Shown here in pieces: positions 23,390-34,740 of a DNA stretch of 64,000 bases; positions within the stretch are counted from its first letter, which is position 1, and each line of letters starts with the position of its first letter. The notes under the pieces were generated by a model, which saw nothing but the letters and a program-made list of their open reading frames with translations, did no database searches and was not told the origin of the DNA. The position numbers and the translations under genes were made by a program. The stretch is from contig OX336397.1 in the NCBI GenBank assembly GCA_946902985.2, positions 152,575,890 through 152,639,889 of the forward strand. The letters are read 5' to 3'. This DNA comes from Meconema thalassinum (taxonomy: Eukaryota > Arthropoda > Insecta > Orthoptera > Tettigoniidae).

Positions 23390-24103
23390 TCGGAGAACAC
23401 CCTGACAAATTATACCCTCGGAACCTCGTTTCTTCAAACTGGTAACAGGGACTTGGCAGCCTGGAGTGATATGCGTGAACAAATCTTACCTGTTAACGGT
23501 CTAAAGCTCTATTCATGTAGTACTTGCGGAAAAAAGTTCACAAGGAAAGGAAATTTGAAAGAACACATGCAGATTCATAGTGGTGTAAAGCCGTTTTCGT
23601 GCAGCACATGCAGAAGAAACTTCACGAAAAACGGAGCTTTGAAGAGACACATGATGATTCATACTGGTGCAACGCCATATTCCTGTAACACATGTGGAGC
23701 AAAATTTACTGAGAAGCTAAATTGTTGAATCACATGCTCATTCATAGTGGTGTAATGCCATATTCCTGTAGTACATGCGGAAGAACCTTTACGCAAAATG
23801 GAAGTTTAGAGACACATGCTCATTCACAGTGGTATGCGGCCATTTTCCTGCACATCATGCGGAAGAAAATTTAAGCAGACTGCAGCTTTAAAGTCACACA
23901 TTCTCATTCATAGTGGCGTAAAGTCGTATTGCTGCAATACATGTGGAGCAAATTTCACTAAGAAGTGTAATTTGAAGACACACATACTCATTCATAGTGG
24001 TGTAAAGCCACACTCCTGTAGCACATGCGGGAGAAACTTCACTCTTAATGGACCATTGAAGAGACACATGATGATTCATCGTGGTTTAAAGCTATATTCA
24101 TGA
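23390..24103 (+). pseudogene. C2H2 zinc-finger terminal exon, damaged
   Basis: Encodes a tandem array of classical C2H2 fingers (C-x2-C-x12-H-x3-H) joined by HSGVKP-type linkers, as in DNA-binding transcription factors. Fingers 1 and 2 (YSCSTCGKKF, FSCSTCRRNF) are intact. Finger 3 loses frame near 23715 after one base is lost. Finger 4 reads in another frame, and the original frame returns near 23820. Fingers 5-7 (FSCTSCGRKF, YCCNTCGANF, HSCSTCGRNF) are intact, then a TGA stops the frame at about 24103. A splice-acceptor-like 'ctatcttccacag' ends at about 23389 and would start the exon in frame with SENTLTNY. No upstream exon was identified. The paired frame changes suggest a pseudogene rather than a working gene, although an assembly error is possible. 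Confidence 0.75.
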
Positions 24104-25950
24104 AGCACATGCGAACAAACTTACATGAAAATAAGAATTGAAATGACACTTGCTGATTCATAGTGGTGTGAAAAGCCTATTTCCTGCAGCAAATGCGGAA
24201 GATTCTTTATACATAAATGAGCCTTAAAGACTCACACACAAGCTGATTCATAGTGGTATAGAGCCATATTCCTGTAACACCTGTAGAGCAAAATTTACCG
24301 AGAAGGGAAATTTGAAGGAAAACAACTTCCTGTAGCACATGAAGAATAAAAATTAAAATGTATAGGTTTGGGAAGACACCCATGATCAATGCGCAGCAAA
24401 CTTTACACCAAAAGGTTTCTAGGGAAACACATGTGCTTAATATCCATACGCATCCGTGGAACAATTTTTATACTGAAGCGTATTAGGAGATTGGCTAGTT
24501 TTTTTTTCTGATAGGAAGGTAGAAAAGTCGCATTTGTGTAGTAAATGTGAAAGAAAGAGTTATTATGAATACATATTTTGAGACACATATGCTTATTCAT
24601 AGCAGCTTACAACCCTTTTCATGCAATACAATTGGAGCAGGCTTACTGGGAATGGGTTTTTGAAGACACATCTCCTAATTCATATTGGGCTGAAACAGTA
24701 ATCATTCAATAAATCCGGACCAAACTTTACTTACCAAGTTCTTTAGATGGACACATGGTAATTATTAGTGGCCAAATGTGCTTCGATGTGGGTAATGCGG
24801 AGCTGTATTTGCAGGGATTGGACCTTTGAAGTCACATGCTAGTTCCTGAAACCAAATTCATGCAACATTTGCGGTATCTAAACTAGGAAATACCTTTAGA
24901 AAAACTTATGCGGAGAAAACGTTTATACGAAAAGAAAATTGTAGACACATGCTTATTGACTGGACTACTCAGATTATGCCGAAAAAACTTTACTGAAGAA
25001 AAAAGTATGCCAAACTTATGTATTACTCATACAGCAACATTTTTTCACAGGTATCTCTTAAGATTCGTTTGTTACTTAGTTGCCAAAAGGCTTATTCAAA
25101 TAGTATATGGGGAGAAGTTTTTACTTCATTGGGTGTATAACAACACATGTGTTATATAATACTTGCCAAAAGCTGTATTCATATAGTATGTACGGATTAA
25201 CATTCACTGATTGGGAGGCGCACAAAAATCCCTTGTTCATCGTTGGGGCAAAAGCCATATTCATGTGGCACTTGTGGTGAAGAGTACGAAGGCAGATTTC
25301 AAGTTGCACATTTTAATTGATAGTAGCCAGAAGTTATATTCATGTTATGGAAAATAAGGTTAAATTACAAATAATGTGTTCTTGCGGACTGAAGAAAATT
25401 CATGAAATACAAGCCAAGAACGGTTTGTTAGAAAGTGGGGTATTCATAGAGGGTATGTTATTCCATAGCTCGTATGTATCCTTGTTGAAACATATCTTCA
25501 TTCTTCCTTGAAAAAAAAAAGGCTTCGTGTAAGTGATAGTCTATATATTGGAAAAGAGTTTGCTCAAAAGATTGTTCTAAGGAGACACGTGTGTATCCCG
25601 AATCCTTAACTGCTACATTCAAAATAGAGTTCTTTAAAGGGTATCTTAAGATATAGCCAATTATATCAACAGTAGGCAAATGCCATATTTCTTCCGAATC
25701 ACTAAATCAGCTTGCAGGGCATTTAAAACGGAATTATCGCATGTTAGCGAGAACAACTTGGGCGCTTTCATGTGAAGCAGATTTCACTAAAAGGGTTTGG
25801 GTAAATTGAAAACTCATATTATAATACAGTTCGACCGGTAGCTAAATTCATGTAATATATATGCTTTGGCATTCAGTATACGAGTCAGTCTTAAGTTTCA
25901 TAACCTATAGTGGCCATCAGTCACATTCATGTAATTAAGCGTAAACAAAT
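24104..25950 (+). pseudogene. Progressively decayed zinc-finger-coding repeats
   Basis: The roughly 84-bp finger unit continues downstream with growing damage. Recognisable remnants are near 24185 (FSCSKCGRF), 24255 (YSCNTCRAKFTEKGNLK), 24530 (LCSKCERK), 24610 (FSCNT), 25250 (KPYSCGTCGE) and 25850-25930 ('attcatgtaa' fragments). Frames differ between units and stops are frequent. The array therefore once held many more fingers than the seven near 23.5-24.1 kb, and its 3' part has been free of coding constraint for longer. Confidence 0.7.
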
Positions 25951-26850
25951 GTACTTTGTGATGTACAGTATACTCTGGAATATCTGGTTTGGGGATTAAC
26001 CTTTCGCGTAATCGCCTAATTAAAACTTATTGTGAATACAGTATATTAACAACTATATCTGTTGTTCAAACTGTACTGCAAATTGAATTCGTTTGATTTT
26101 TTATTCGTACATATTTTTGAGGTGTAGTCCCTGTATTTATCGTACAGATTTATTGCAGTGTAGTCCCGGTGGAGGAAAGTTATATTTAGTGCGTTTTTTG
26201 TGACATGTAGACGACTTCCTGCATTGTCCAGAATTGTTTTATAATAGCGAAGTGTAAGTTTCATAAGGAGGTGGAGACAGGCTTGATTCAAGGTTGCAGG
26301 AAGTTAAGTCTTGTCTGCATGCCGTTGACGGATCCGCTTGACCAGTCAACAGCTGTTAACAAGTTGGATCTTCAGTGTATAGATGATATGGGACAAAGAG
26401 GGTTTGGATAAGGTGACATTATTGCCGCACGCCATATATGTATCGAGGTAAGCAAGCAGAGAACTTTTACAGACAGCACTATAATGTGGGTGACTTATCA
26501 GAATAAATGTATTATATCCTACTTTATAAGGAACTGGTTACTTAAAATAAATAATAGAAGGCAATCATCTTTAAATAAACACATGCTTTTGGACGATCCA
26601 TGTCATTCACCCCGGTCATTGTGCGGATAATCGAGAGCACTGTACTTGTAAAATAACGTTAAACCACTGATATTTCCGTCGTAATTAAGGGAGAGAAATA
26701 ACGTATTGCCTTAAAATAAATTTTCTCAAATAGTGACCAGCTTTAATTTGATAGAGAAGGTTTAAGAGACAAGATGTGTATCCTTAGTCGCCGGAAGGCA
26801 TATTTAAAAGATATTTGAAGCATGGTATGATAGGTTTCAAGTGAAGAAAC
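25951..26850. other. Unassigned spacer
   Basis: AT-rich sequence without a recognisable gene. The minus-strand frame at 26046-26291 has no known domain. Confidence 0.4.
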
Positions 26851-26859
26851 ATAGGGAGA

Positions 26860-27094
26860 GGATTTTTCACACATCAGAATGAAATATTCGGGAAATTTTA
26901 CCGGGAGTGGAGGTAAGACATGATTCCACATGTTATGTTTCGCGAATGTTATAGAGAGGAGTTTGCTTCACATCCATATGATATTTACTGTGAATATTTT
27001 AGGGAGAGGGGTTTGTACACATCAAACTGATATGCTCCGGAGTTGTAATAGAACAGAGTTTTAGTGCCCATCCAAATGATATGTTCTGAGAATT
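26860..27094 (+). repeat. Degenerate ~50-bp tandem repeats, left part
   Basis: Blocks of the form 'cacatc..atgatat..gtgaat..ttagggagagg' recur about every 50 bp (near 26870, 26922, 26969, 27020 and 27066). The array resumes at 28572-28650 on the far side of the Tc1-like element, whose removal makes it continuous. Confidence 0.55.
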
Positions 27095-27096
27095 TA

Positions 27097-28569
27097 CACT
27101 AGTGTCCAAAAGTTAAGGATAAGTCATTAATAAGCAGGACAACAGGAAATATACCGCAAATCGCACGACATATGCACCAACCAACCGTACGTGTTCGCTC
27201 TGCATAGAAAAGGAGTATTCCCTGCTTTGACTAGTGGCGTAACCGCAAGGTAAACACAGCCTGTGCCTTCGCCCCATATTCCCTTCGTCGTGTTTGCCCT
27301 CTTATAGTGGGCGGAGGGTAGTCGTGGTGAACGTGACAACATAATGGCCCACCGAAGCCATTATGACCCCGTTTTGAAGAGTAGAATACTCTGGCACCTG
27401 GAAGCAGGCCAGACACAGACCGAAATCGCCTTTTTCTTCAATGTGCCTTAAAGTGTCATTTCCATGCTTTAGAGACGATTTCGAGACGATTTCGAGACAC
27501 AGGTAATGTTAGTCGTAGGCCAGTACCAGGTCGGCCAAGAGTAACCACTCCACAGCAGGACCGATATCTGGCCTTATCCGCCCGACGAAATCGGAGTGCA
27601 CCTGCAAGACAATTATTGGTGGAGCTTGCAGCCATCTCTGGGGTTGCCGTTTCCCGGAAAAAAGTGTAACAGAGGCTCAGAACAGCCGGGATTTTGCCAG
27701 ACGTCCAGCGGTGTGCGTCCCGCTCACACCAACACAGAGACGGGCCCGTTTACTGTGGAGCCGTCAACGTCGAAAGTGGACCATGAATGAATGGAGGCGT
27801 GTAATCTTATTTGCTGAACGATTTCTGCCGCACATTAATTTAGAGAGAACTGGGTAGCTGTTACAACCACAGGAACATCATGGAGCGCGACCAATATGGT
27901 GGTGGTAGCGTCATGGTGTGGGGCAGCATCTTGTTGAATGGCCGTACGGACCTGCACATCTTCATGGGTGGTCCGAGAATCACTGTCAATGCTCAGAGAT
28001 ACAGGGATGAGGTACTGATACCACAAGTTCGACTCTTCAGAGGTGTGGTTGATCCAAACCTCCTCTTAAATTGGCGATAATGCCCGACCGCACCGCGCTG
28101 CTCTGGTGGATGAATTTTTGGCTGGGGAAGACATTCTCCGCATGGACTGGCCAGCGAGATTTGTGGATCTGAACCCTATACAGCATGCCTGGGATGCTTT
28201 GGGGAGGCGAATTGCATCCCGTCAGCCTCCACCAAGGACACTCCAAGACCTTTACATTTCCCTTTCGGAGGAATGGGATCGACTGCCACAAGAGCTTTTG
28301 GACCATCTGATAGACGTCGCTGCTAAGCATGTGTGGCCGTTAGGGGTAACCATGCACTCTATTAACAGCATATATTGTTGTGGAAGACATTGCCAAGTTT
28401 TGTTAGTTGTTGTCAAAGGTGTACCTTAGCTACCGACACTGTTCTTTTAGACAAGTTGTGTAACAAATGGTGTGTGATTCAGTTTCCGTTTGTTCTGGAA
28501 TCCGTCTGACATTCCTATCAAGTGGTATGGCCTCGTTTAGTGATTATGCTTAACTTTTGGACACTTGTG
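27097..28569 (+). mobile_element. Tc1-like DNA transposon with TIRs, inactive
   Basis: The left end CACTAGTGTCCAAAAGTTAA and right end (reverse complement) CACAAGTGTCCAAAAGTTAA are matching inverted repeats. TA flanks both sides (27095-27096 and 28570-28571). The element is 1473 bp and carries a broken transposase on the plus strand. It belongs to a different family from the copy at 9351-10723, judging by the unrelated terminal repeats. Confidence 0.9.
27343..28345 (+). pseudogene. Tc1-like transposase, broken
   Basis: It starts near 27343 with an N-terminal helix-turn-helix region (MAHRSHYDPVLKSRILWHLE) that hits a stop near 27450. The catalytic region includes SVMVWGSILLNG (about 27909-27945). 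The second-aspartate motif (DNARPHRAAL, about 28076-28105) reads in a different frame from its neighbours. WPARFVDLNPIQHAWD follows at 28147-28194. In this last motif the catalytic glutamate (normally NPIEH) is a glutamine. Multiple stops, frameshifts and the changed catalytic residue make it non-functional. Confidence 0.9.
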
Positions 28570-28571
28570 TA

Positions 28572-30239
28572 ATTTGTGGAGGGATTTTGTGTACATCTAT
28601 AGAATGTGTTGGGAACTTTTTAGGAAGAGCGGGGCGTTTTATGCAACCATGATATATATATATATATATATATATGTTGCGTATGCACGTAAGCAGATTA
28701 AGTGTACCTTGAAATAATGTATTGTTTATAATACCACGTTTTATGAAGAGTTCAGTGTTGAAATCTACTCAGTATATCTTTATATAATAAGTCACATCTA
28801 TGTAAGAAATTCGTACAACATCAAATGATATGACGTTTAGAGATTTATTCTGAGATAAATGAGTAGATAACTTACCACTTTACAGGATGTTTATCTTGTT
28901 AAAAAAAAGCATATCAATGAGCTGTGTTATGAGATCAGCTCTGCATTTGCTAATAGACAGACCGAGACCATGTTTTTTTTTTTTACAATATTACATTTCA
29001 CGGCTGTTATTCGCGCTGGCTTCATAAAATCCTGAACAATTCAAATTTAGAGAAATGTGATTCAGGGAAAATTAGAGAAGAAAGCTGAAGGTCCAGAGGG
29101 GACAAGACAATTGTATTTGTCAACAACGAAGAATGAAGGTTTTTCCACCTGCATGTCATGCAAAGTGAGAACAACTACTACGATACCTATAGCCACTATC
29201 CCGTTGGCCATTCACTGACTCTGCGGAGCATAACAGTATAGATGTGACAAAGAGATTAAATGGCATGCAACGGCCATTTCTGCGATAGAAATCCCACGGC
29301 TAGAGCCTGAGGTCAATGTTAATCTAATGTTTTGGATAGCGTGATTTACAAGAGTTGTAATCGAGAAAGTTCAAAGTTAAAGGAATAAAGGCATTTCTTT
29401 TTCTACGAGTGAAATCGAAAATAATTACATTTTTGGCAGGAAACCTTATCCATTGAATTTACAAAATAAGTCCCAAAAAGGGGCTTAGAAAATAATAACG
29501 GATGAAATGCAAGAATAGACTATGAAAATCCAATAAAGGAACATGGCTTCATGCCTTCCAATTACCCATTCAATAAGAACCAACGCTTGCAGTAACACCT
29601 ATTGAATCCAACTTCACCATAGACATATACAAATATTCTGCAGTCAAAGTACATAAAGCTTCATCTACACCAGAAGCAGTATAAAATTTTCAATTAGGCA
29701 AGGAATAAATACAATATTTTTCCACACCATGCTTCCCTCAGCAAAAATCCTTATTTCATCTTGTGAAAGATCATCCCAGAACTATTTAAATAAAAACCTA
29801 TTTATAACATAATTATTACCATTATCATCAATTGAAATCACACTTTGTTACAGATCTGTTTTTAATACTTCTTATGATTTTTCTATTACATTACGTAAAA
29901 CCCCAAGGTAAATATTGAAAACTTTGCTCGTAATTAATGTAGTTTTAATTTATTTTGAAGGTAATTACTGAAGGGAGACACAATGTGGCTGAAACTCGTA
30001 TAATATATTCTATTTTTATTTATTGACTAATGTGGATTAAATTAAAAAATGTTACGGTATTTTACTTCTCATTATATTAGCAATAAGCACATATTCTAAA
30101 TATTATTAATTCCTTATCATTACGTTCCAAACTTGTACATTTCAGCTGACCAAAGCATCTTTAAAAATAAATTAATATGATTATTTCCTCGGAAACAAAT
30201 CTTTAAATCAGCACTATTGTACATTAATATCTCTCCAAC
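28572..30239. other. End of 50-bp repeats, then unassigned spacer
   Basis: 28572-28650 completes the ~50-bp repeat array. A (TA)n run lies at about 28651-28674 and a poly-T run near 28973-28985. The remainder to 30239 is AT-rich with no recognisable gene. Confidence 0.45.
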
Positions 30240-30535
30240 TTAATGTTTTAAACTCTGGCACTAGAATGGAGAGCATATTTAAAATGTGAGAAAGCTCTAA
30301 TCTGCTGATAGCCTAATGACATTCCAAATGTGCCATTACTCCTGAGGGTTCATAGGAGCTCTAAACTAAATGATATTAGTTTAAAGACACTCCAGGTTTG
30401 TGGATACCTTATAAATGTGTCAGGAGAACCATGCTCTTACAGTATGGTGGCAACTGAGCAGCTCTAAATTGAATGATATTAACTTAAAACACGCCAGGTT
30501 TGTCAATACTGCAATATTCCATCGGGAACTGGAAC
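30240..30535 (+). repeat. ~100-bp satellite, left block
   Basis: Units contain 'ggagctctaaactaaatgatattag..ttaaagacactccaggtttgt' and an 'agaaccat..tctcacagtatggtgg' part. About two to three units are present before the CR1/jockey-like LINE begins. The same unit forms the blocks at 38870-39650 and 40510-40695. Confidence 0.75.
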
Positions 30536-30599
30536 ATAGCCAAGATATTAAAGAAATGTTTGTTTGGAAATACAAAAAGGCGGACACTTAAGGTTTTCA

Positions 30600-31814
30600 A
30601 AAATACTTAAAAGTAAACTTTCCTGGATGGGTGTCGACTGGCGCTAGCGTTGAAGATGTGTGGTTATATTTCAAAAATATTATTCATACGGGCCAATCGC
30701 TTTACGTTCCAAAATATTGAGTGAAAGGAAACGCGGATCCAGAATACTACAATCCACGTGTTAGAATTCTTAAGAGAAAAGCTAGAAAAATACACAACAG
30801 ACTAAAATCGAATAGGAACCATTACAGACAATACCAACTAATTATCTAGGAATTGACGCAGAAAAATGTAAAGCACACGATTTTTTATGAAGACTATACT
30901 AAAACCGGGAAATACAAAATCTTTTTATAATCGTCTGAGGAAACGGAAAATGAACAGAGATGACATTAAGTCTCTGATGGACTCAGAAGGAAATCTTTTC
31001 ACAGGAAACCCACAAAGCGCTGAAGTGCTTAATGAGTGGTATAGCAGCGTTTTACTGCAAAGGTATTCATAACAGAGAGGTTAGAAAAATACTGAATAAA
31101 ATCAAGAAATTCAAGTCTGTAGGACTCGATGAGGTGTCTGGCGACATTTTCAAGATGGCGGAGAACAAATAATCCCCTTCCTTAAGGTATTGTTCACAGT
31201 CTCTCTGAACAATAGGTCTGTCCCGTCCGACTTGAAGAAAGCTATTGTAATTCCAATCTATGAAGGAGGGGACAGAACCATGCCAGGTAACTATAGACCA
31301 GTGAGTCTGACAGCAGTAGTTTGTAAACAAATGGAACAAATAATTGCAGATTATGTAAGGGAATTTTGGGAGAAAAATAACTGGTAATATGATAGACAAT
31401 ACGGATTCAAGAAAGGATATTCTTGTGAGTCACAGGTGGTGGGTTTTGTCAAGATATAGCAGAAGTCATGGACACAGGAGGCCAAGTGGACAGTGTAATC
31501 ATTGACTTAGCTAAGGCCTTTGACATGGTTCCACATGAGCTCCTGTTACATAAGCTTGCAAATTTGGGTCTTGATGAAAAAGTGGTATTCTGGATCCGGG
31601 ACTTTCTCCATACAGAACCCAAACAGTCAAGGTTGGGGGAGTATTTTCGAAAGAGACAAAATTCACCTCTGGAATTCCACACAACGCTCCTCCAACAAGA
31701 CTTGGAACGTATAGAGTGCTGGGTTATCCGAAATGACATGAGGATAAGTGCAGCAAAAAGTAAATGCCTGTCTTTTGCTAACAGCAGAAAAGGAAAAACA
31801 GTTGATTATAAATT
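30600..31814 (+). pseudogene. CR1/jockey-like LINE, left part with RT deletion
   Basis: Remains of a non-LTR retrotransposon ORF2. The linker between endonuclease and RT (30600-31060) is followed by RT motifs VIPIYEGGDRTMPGNYRPVS (31249-31310), QYGFKKGYSCESQV and IDLAKAFDMVPHELL (31501-31540, motif A). After GEYF, at about 31640, the sequence jumps to QQDLERIECWVIRNDMRIS. The stretch that should hold the PQGSVLGPLL and FADD motifs is missing, an internal deletion. Stops and frameshifts lie near 31078, 31170, 31386 and 31450. The frame is interrupted at 31814 by an antisense RTE-like LINE and resumes at 34098. Confidence 0.88.
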
Positions 31815-34090
31815 CTTATCTTCTTATCTTAATTCCTGCCGCTCCTTTCGGAGCATAGGGCCTTGGCGAAATTTCTCCACGCAGTACGGTTCCTGGCCTT
31901 TCTCTTCACTTGACTCCAGTTCTTGTCCACCTCTGCAATTTCATTTTCGATCGTTCTTTTCCAGGTCTTCTTAGGTCGACCTCATTTCCTGGCGCCTTGA
32001 GGATTCCAGTCTAGCGCCGCCCTCTCAATAGCTCCGCCCGGCTTCCTTAGTGTGTGACCAATCCAGCGCCATTTCCTCTCCTTGATCTGGATGCTAATCG
32101 GTTGTTGATTGGTGATTGTCCAAAGATCTTCATTTGAGATTATGTCCGGACACCTCACATTCATGATGCGACGCAGACATCTGTTAATGAACACCTGTAG
32201 CTGGTTGTTGATCGGTTTTGTGACTTTCCATGTTTCACAGCCGTAGAGAAGAATCGACTTTACGTTGTTATTGAAAAGGCGGAGTTTGATCTTCCTGGAA
32301 ATGTTTCTATTTCTCCAGATGGGGTAGAGCTGGACAAAGGCACCATTTGCCTTCCTGATACGGCTTCGAACATCTTCCTCTGCTCCCCCATCATTTGTGA
32401 CTATACTTCCAAGGTAGAGGAAGGACTCAACTCGCTCAATTTCCTTTCCGTTGACTGTCAAACTAGTCGTGATGTCAGAATTTATCCTCATCTCTTTGGT
32501 CTTTTTGGTGTTGATCATCAGTCCTGCTCGTTCTACTTCTCTCTGCAACCTCCCCAGCTTATCTTCTATGTCTCGGTACCGTTGTGCCATAAGACAAATG
32601 TCGTCTGCGAAATCCAGATCTTCAAGCCTGTCATTTATACCCCACTGAATACCCCTCTTCCGTCCTCCCATTACCTTCTTCATCACACTATCCAGGACCA
32701 ACAGGAACAGAGTGGGGGAAAGGACACACCCCTGTCTCACTCCGGAACTGACCTTTATCTTTTCTGTTAATTTGCCTTCGTGAAGAACCTGGCACTCATA
32801 CCCTTCGTACATCTCTTCCATGATTCTGATGATCTTTGTTGGAATTTTATATTCCTCGAGGGTCTTCCACATGATTCTTTGATTTACGGAGTCGAAGGCT
32901 TTCTCGAAGTCAACAAATGTGAGGTAAAGGGTATTCCGCCACTCCACACTCTGCTCCAGGATTATTCGGAGGGTGTTGATAAGATCCACACAGCTGCGAT
33001 GTTGTCGCAATCCAGCCTGTTCCTTCCGAAGCCTTTTTTTCTACGCAGTCTTTTATACGATTCAGGATGACTCTCGCCAGCACTTTGCTTGGAATGGACA
33101 GCAAGGTGATACCCCTCCAGTTGTTACAGTTTGTGGTGTCCCCTTTCTTCGGCAACTTGACTATCAACCCCTTCTTCCAGTCGGTTGGTATTTTCTCCTC
33201 CTTCCAGATCTTCTCCAACAGCGGGTGCAGCAGATCGATCGTAATATCCAGGTCTGCTTTCAGTACTTCCGCTGGGATATTATCCAGACCTGGTGCCTTC
33301 CCGCATTTCATCTGCTTCAACGCTGTCCGTATTTCGCCCCGAGTTGGGGAGTCGAGGCTGATATTTGGGTCACTTTCTGCTTCCTATTCATCTTCTCCTC
33401 GCTGCTTACTTTCTGGTCCTCTATTTCTATTAAGAACCTCCGCAAAGTGTTCTCTCCATCTTGTCAGCTGCTGTTCACACGTCGTGAGGATCTCACCGGT
33501 CTTGCTCTTCACAGGCCTAGTTTTATTAAAACCTTTCTTCGAAAGCATCTTTGTGATGCCATAGAGCTCCTTAACGTCCCCCCTTCTTGCCGCTTCTTCT
33601 GCTTTCTCCGCCTGCTCATCAATCCACCTCCTATGATCCTTCCGTACACTCCTCTTTACCTCCCTGTTTGCTGTTGAATACTTTGCTTGTGCGAGAGCCT
33701 TCTGCTGCCTAGTCTTGCAGGTGTTTAGCTTGGCCTTAATCTCCTTCCTATAATTTATCTTGTCCCAGGTCTGATCGGATATCCATTCTTTCCGCAGGTA
33801 GTTCTTGTACCCGAGCTGCATCTCACTGGTTTCCACGAAGATATTCTTTACCTCGCTCCACACAGTCTCCACGTCCTTCTCTGTCTCGGAGTCCAATAAC
33901 TGGAATTTATTTCTGAGCTCCAGTTTAAATTGGTCCAATCTCTGCTGGTTCTTAAGCTTGCCCACATCAAACTTGTTGTGCCGAGTGTTAAACTTTCGGT
34001 GGACTGCGACGATCTTCATGCGGAAGTTTGCAACCACAAGATGATGGTCACTACCAACGTCCGCTCCTCTCTTGTTCAAATTAAATAATA
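31815..34090 (-). pseudogene. RTE-like LINE, 5'-truncated, nested antisense
   Basis: It reads from about 34090 down to 31835. It starts inside the end of the endonuclease (GADVGSDHHLVVANFRMK), then a basic linker, then reverse transcriptase with GKAPGLDNIPAEVLK, NWRGITLLSI, FVDFEKAFDSV (motif A), SGVRQGCVLSP (motif B) and LDFADDICLM (motif C with both aspartates intact). The C-terminal domain runs to a terminal taa at about 31835. It is dead but not very old: one in-frame TAG near 33386, a frameshift near 33010 and one TGA near 31980 are the only breaks I found. ATAAATT flanks it on both sides (31808-31814 and 34091-34097) as the target duplication. Plus-strand open frames here are shadows. 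Confidence 0.92.
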
Positions 34091-34097
34091 ATAAATT

Positions 34098-34740
34098 AGG
34101 AAACAAAATTATTCCTCGAGTGGAGCCATGTAGCTATCTCGGGATTGCCATAAATATAACGTTACACTGGGGGTGAGCACGTTGAGAGCGTTGCTAATAA
34201 GGCGCAAAAGTCGTTATACTTCGTTATGAGGAACATGAAGGGTAGCAATATTCACGCCAAATAATCGGCTTACAGATGTTTTGTGAGACCAATTTTGGAA
34301 CACGCCATGAGTGTGTGGGAGCCCTACCAATCAACTCGAACGAACAAATTGGAAATGGTGCAAAGGAAAGCTGCAAGTTTCGTACTTGGCAAATTCTCGC
34401 AATCTGACAGTGTCTCTGACATGTTAAAGTCATTGGGTTGGGAATCCCTACACAGTAGAAGACATAAAAGAAGATTCCGGGAGATGTACAAAGCATACAC
34501 AAGGGAGCCGGCCTGCAATGAGTTGCGAGACTGCATGAGCCAGATTATATGGGTAGGAGAGATCACGAATACAAAATTATGCCCATCATTCAAAAAACAA
34601 ACTTAACTAAGTATTCTTTTATAAACAGGTGTATTCAAACATGGAATGAGTTACCTGAAGAAGTATTGGAAACTTTTCCTAACAGTTTAACAGGGGGCAT
34701 CAATAAAATCTACCGAAAATATAGATTTTTTTACTGTCAC
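34098..34740 (+). pseudogene. CR1/jockey-like LINE, right part (C-terminal)
   Basis: Continuation of the LINE interrupted at 31814: joining the two sides gives a continuous frame through the ...VDYK / LGNK... junction. It then shows SYLGIAINITLHWG, YRCFVRPILEHAMSVWEPYQ (34264-34326) and QRKAASFVLGKF, the conserved RT C-terminal region of these LINEs. An NRCIQTWNELPEEVL block ends it (34625-34670). Stops near 34172, 34181 and 34604 show decay. Confidence 0.87.

Noticed and set aside
32973..33677. Plus-strand open frames of 165-234 codons
   Set aside because: Antisense shadows of the RTE-like LINE reverse transcriptase read on the minus strand.
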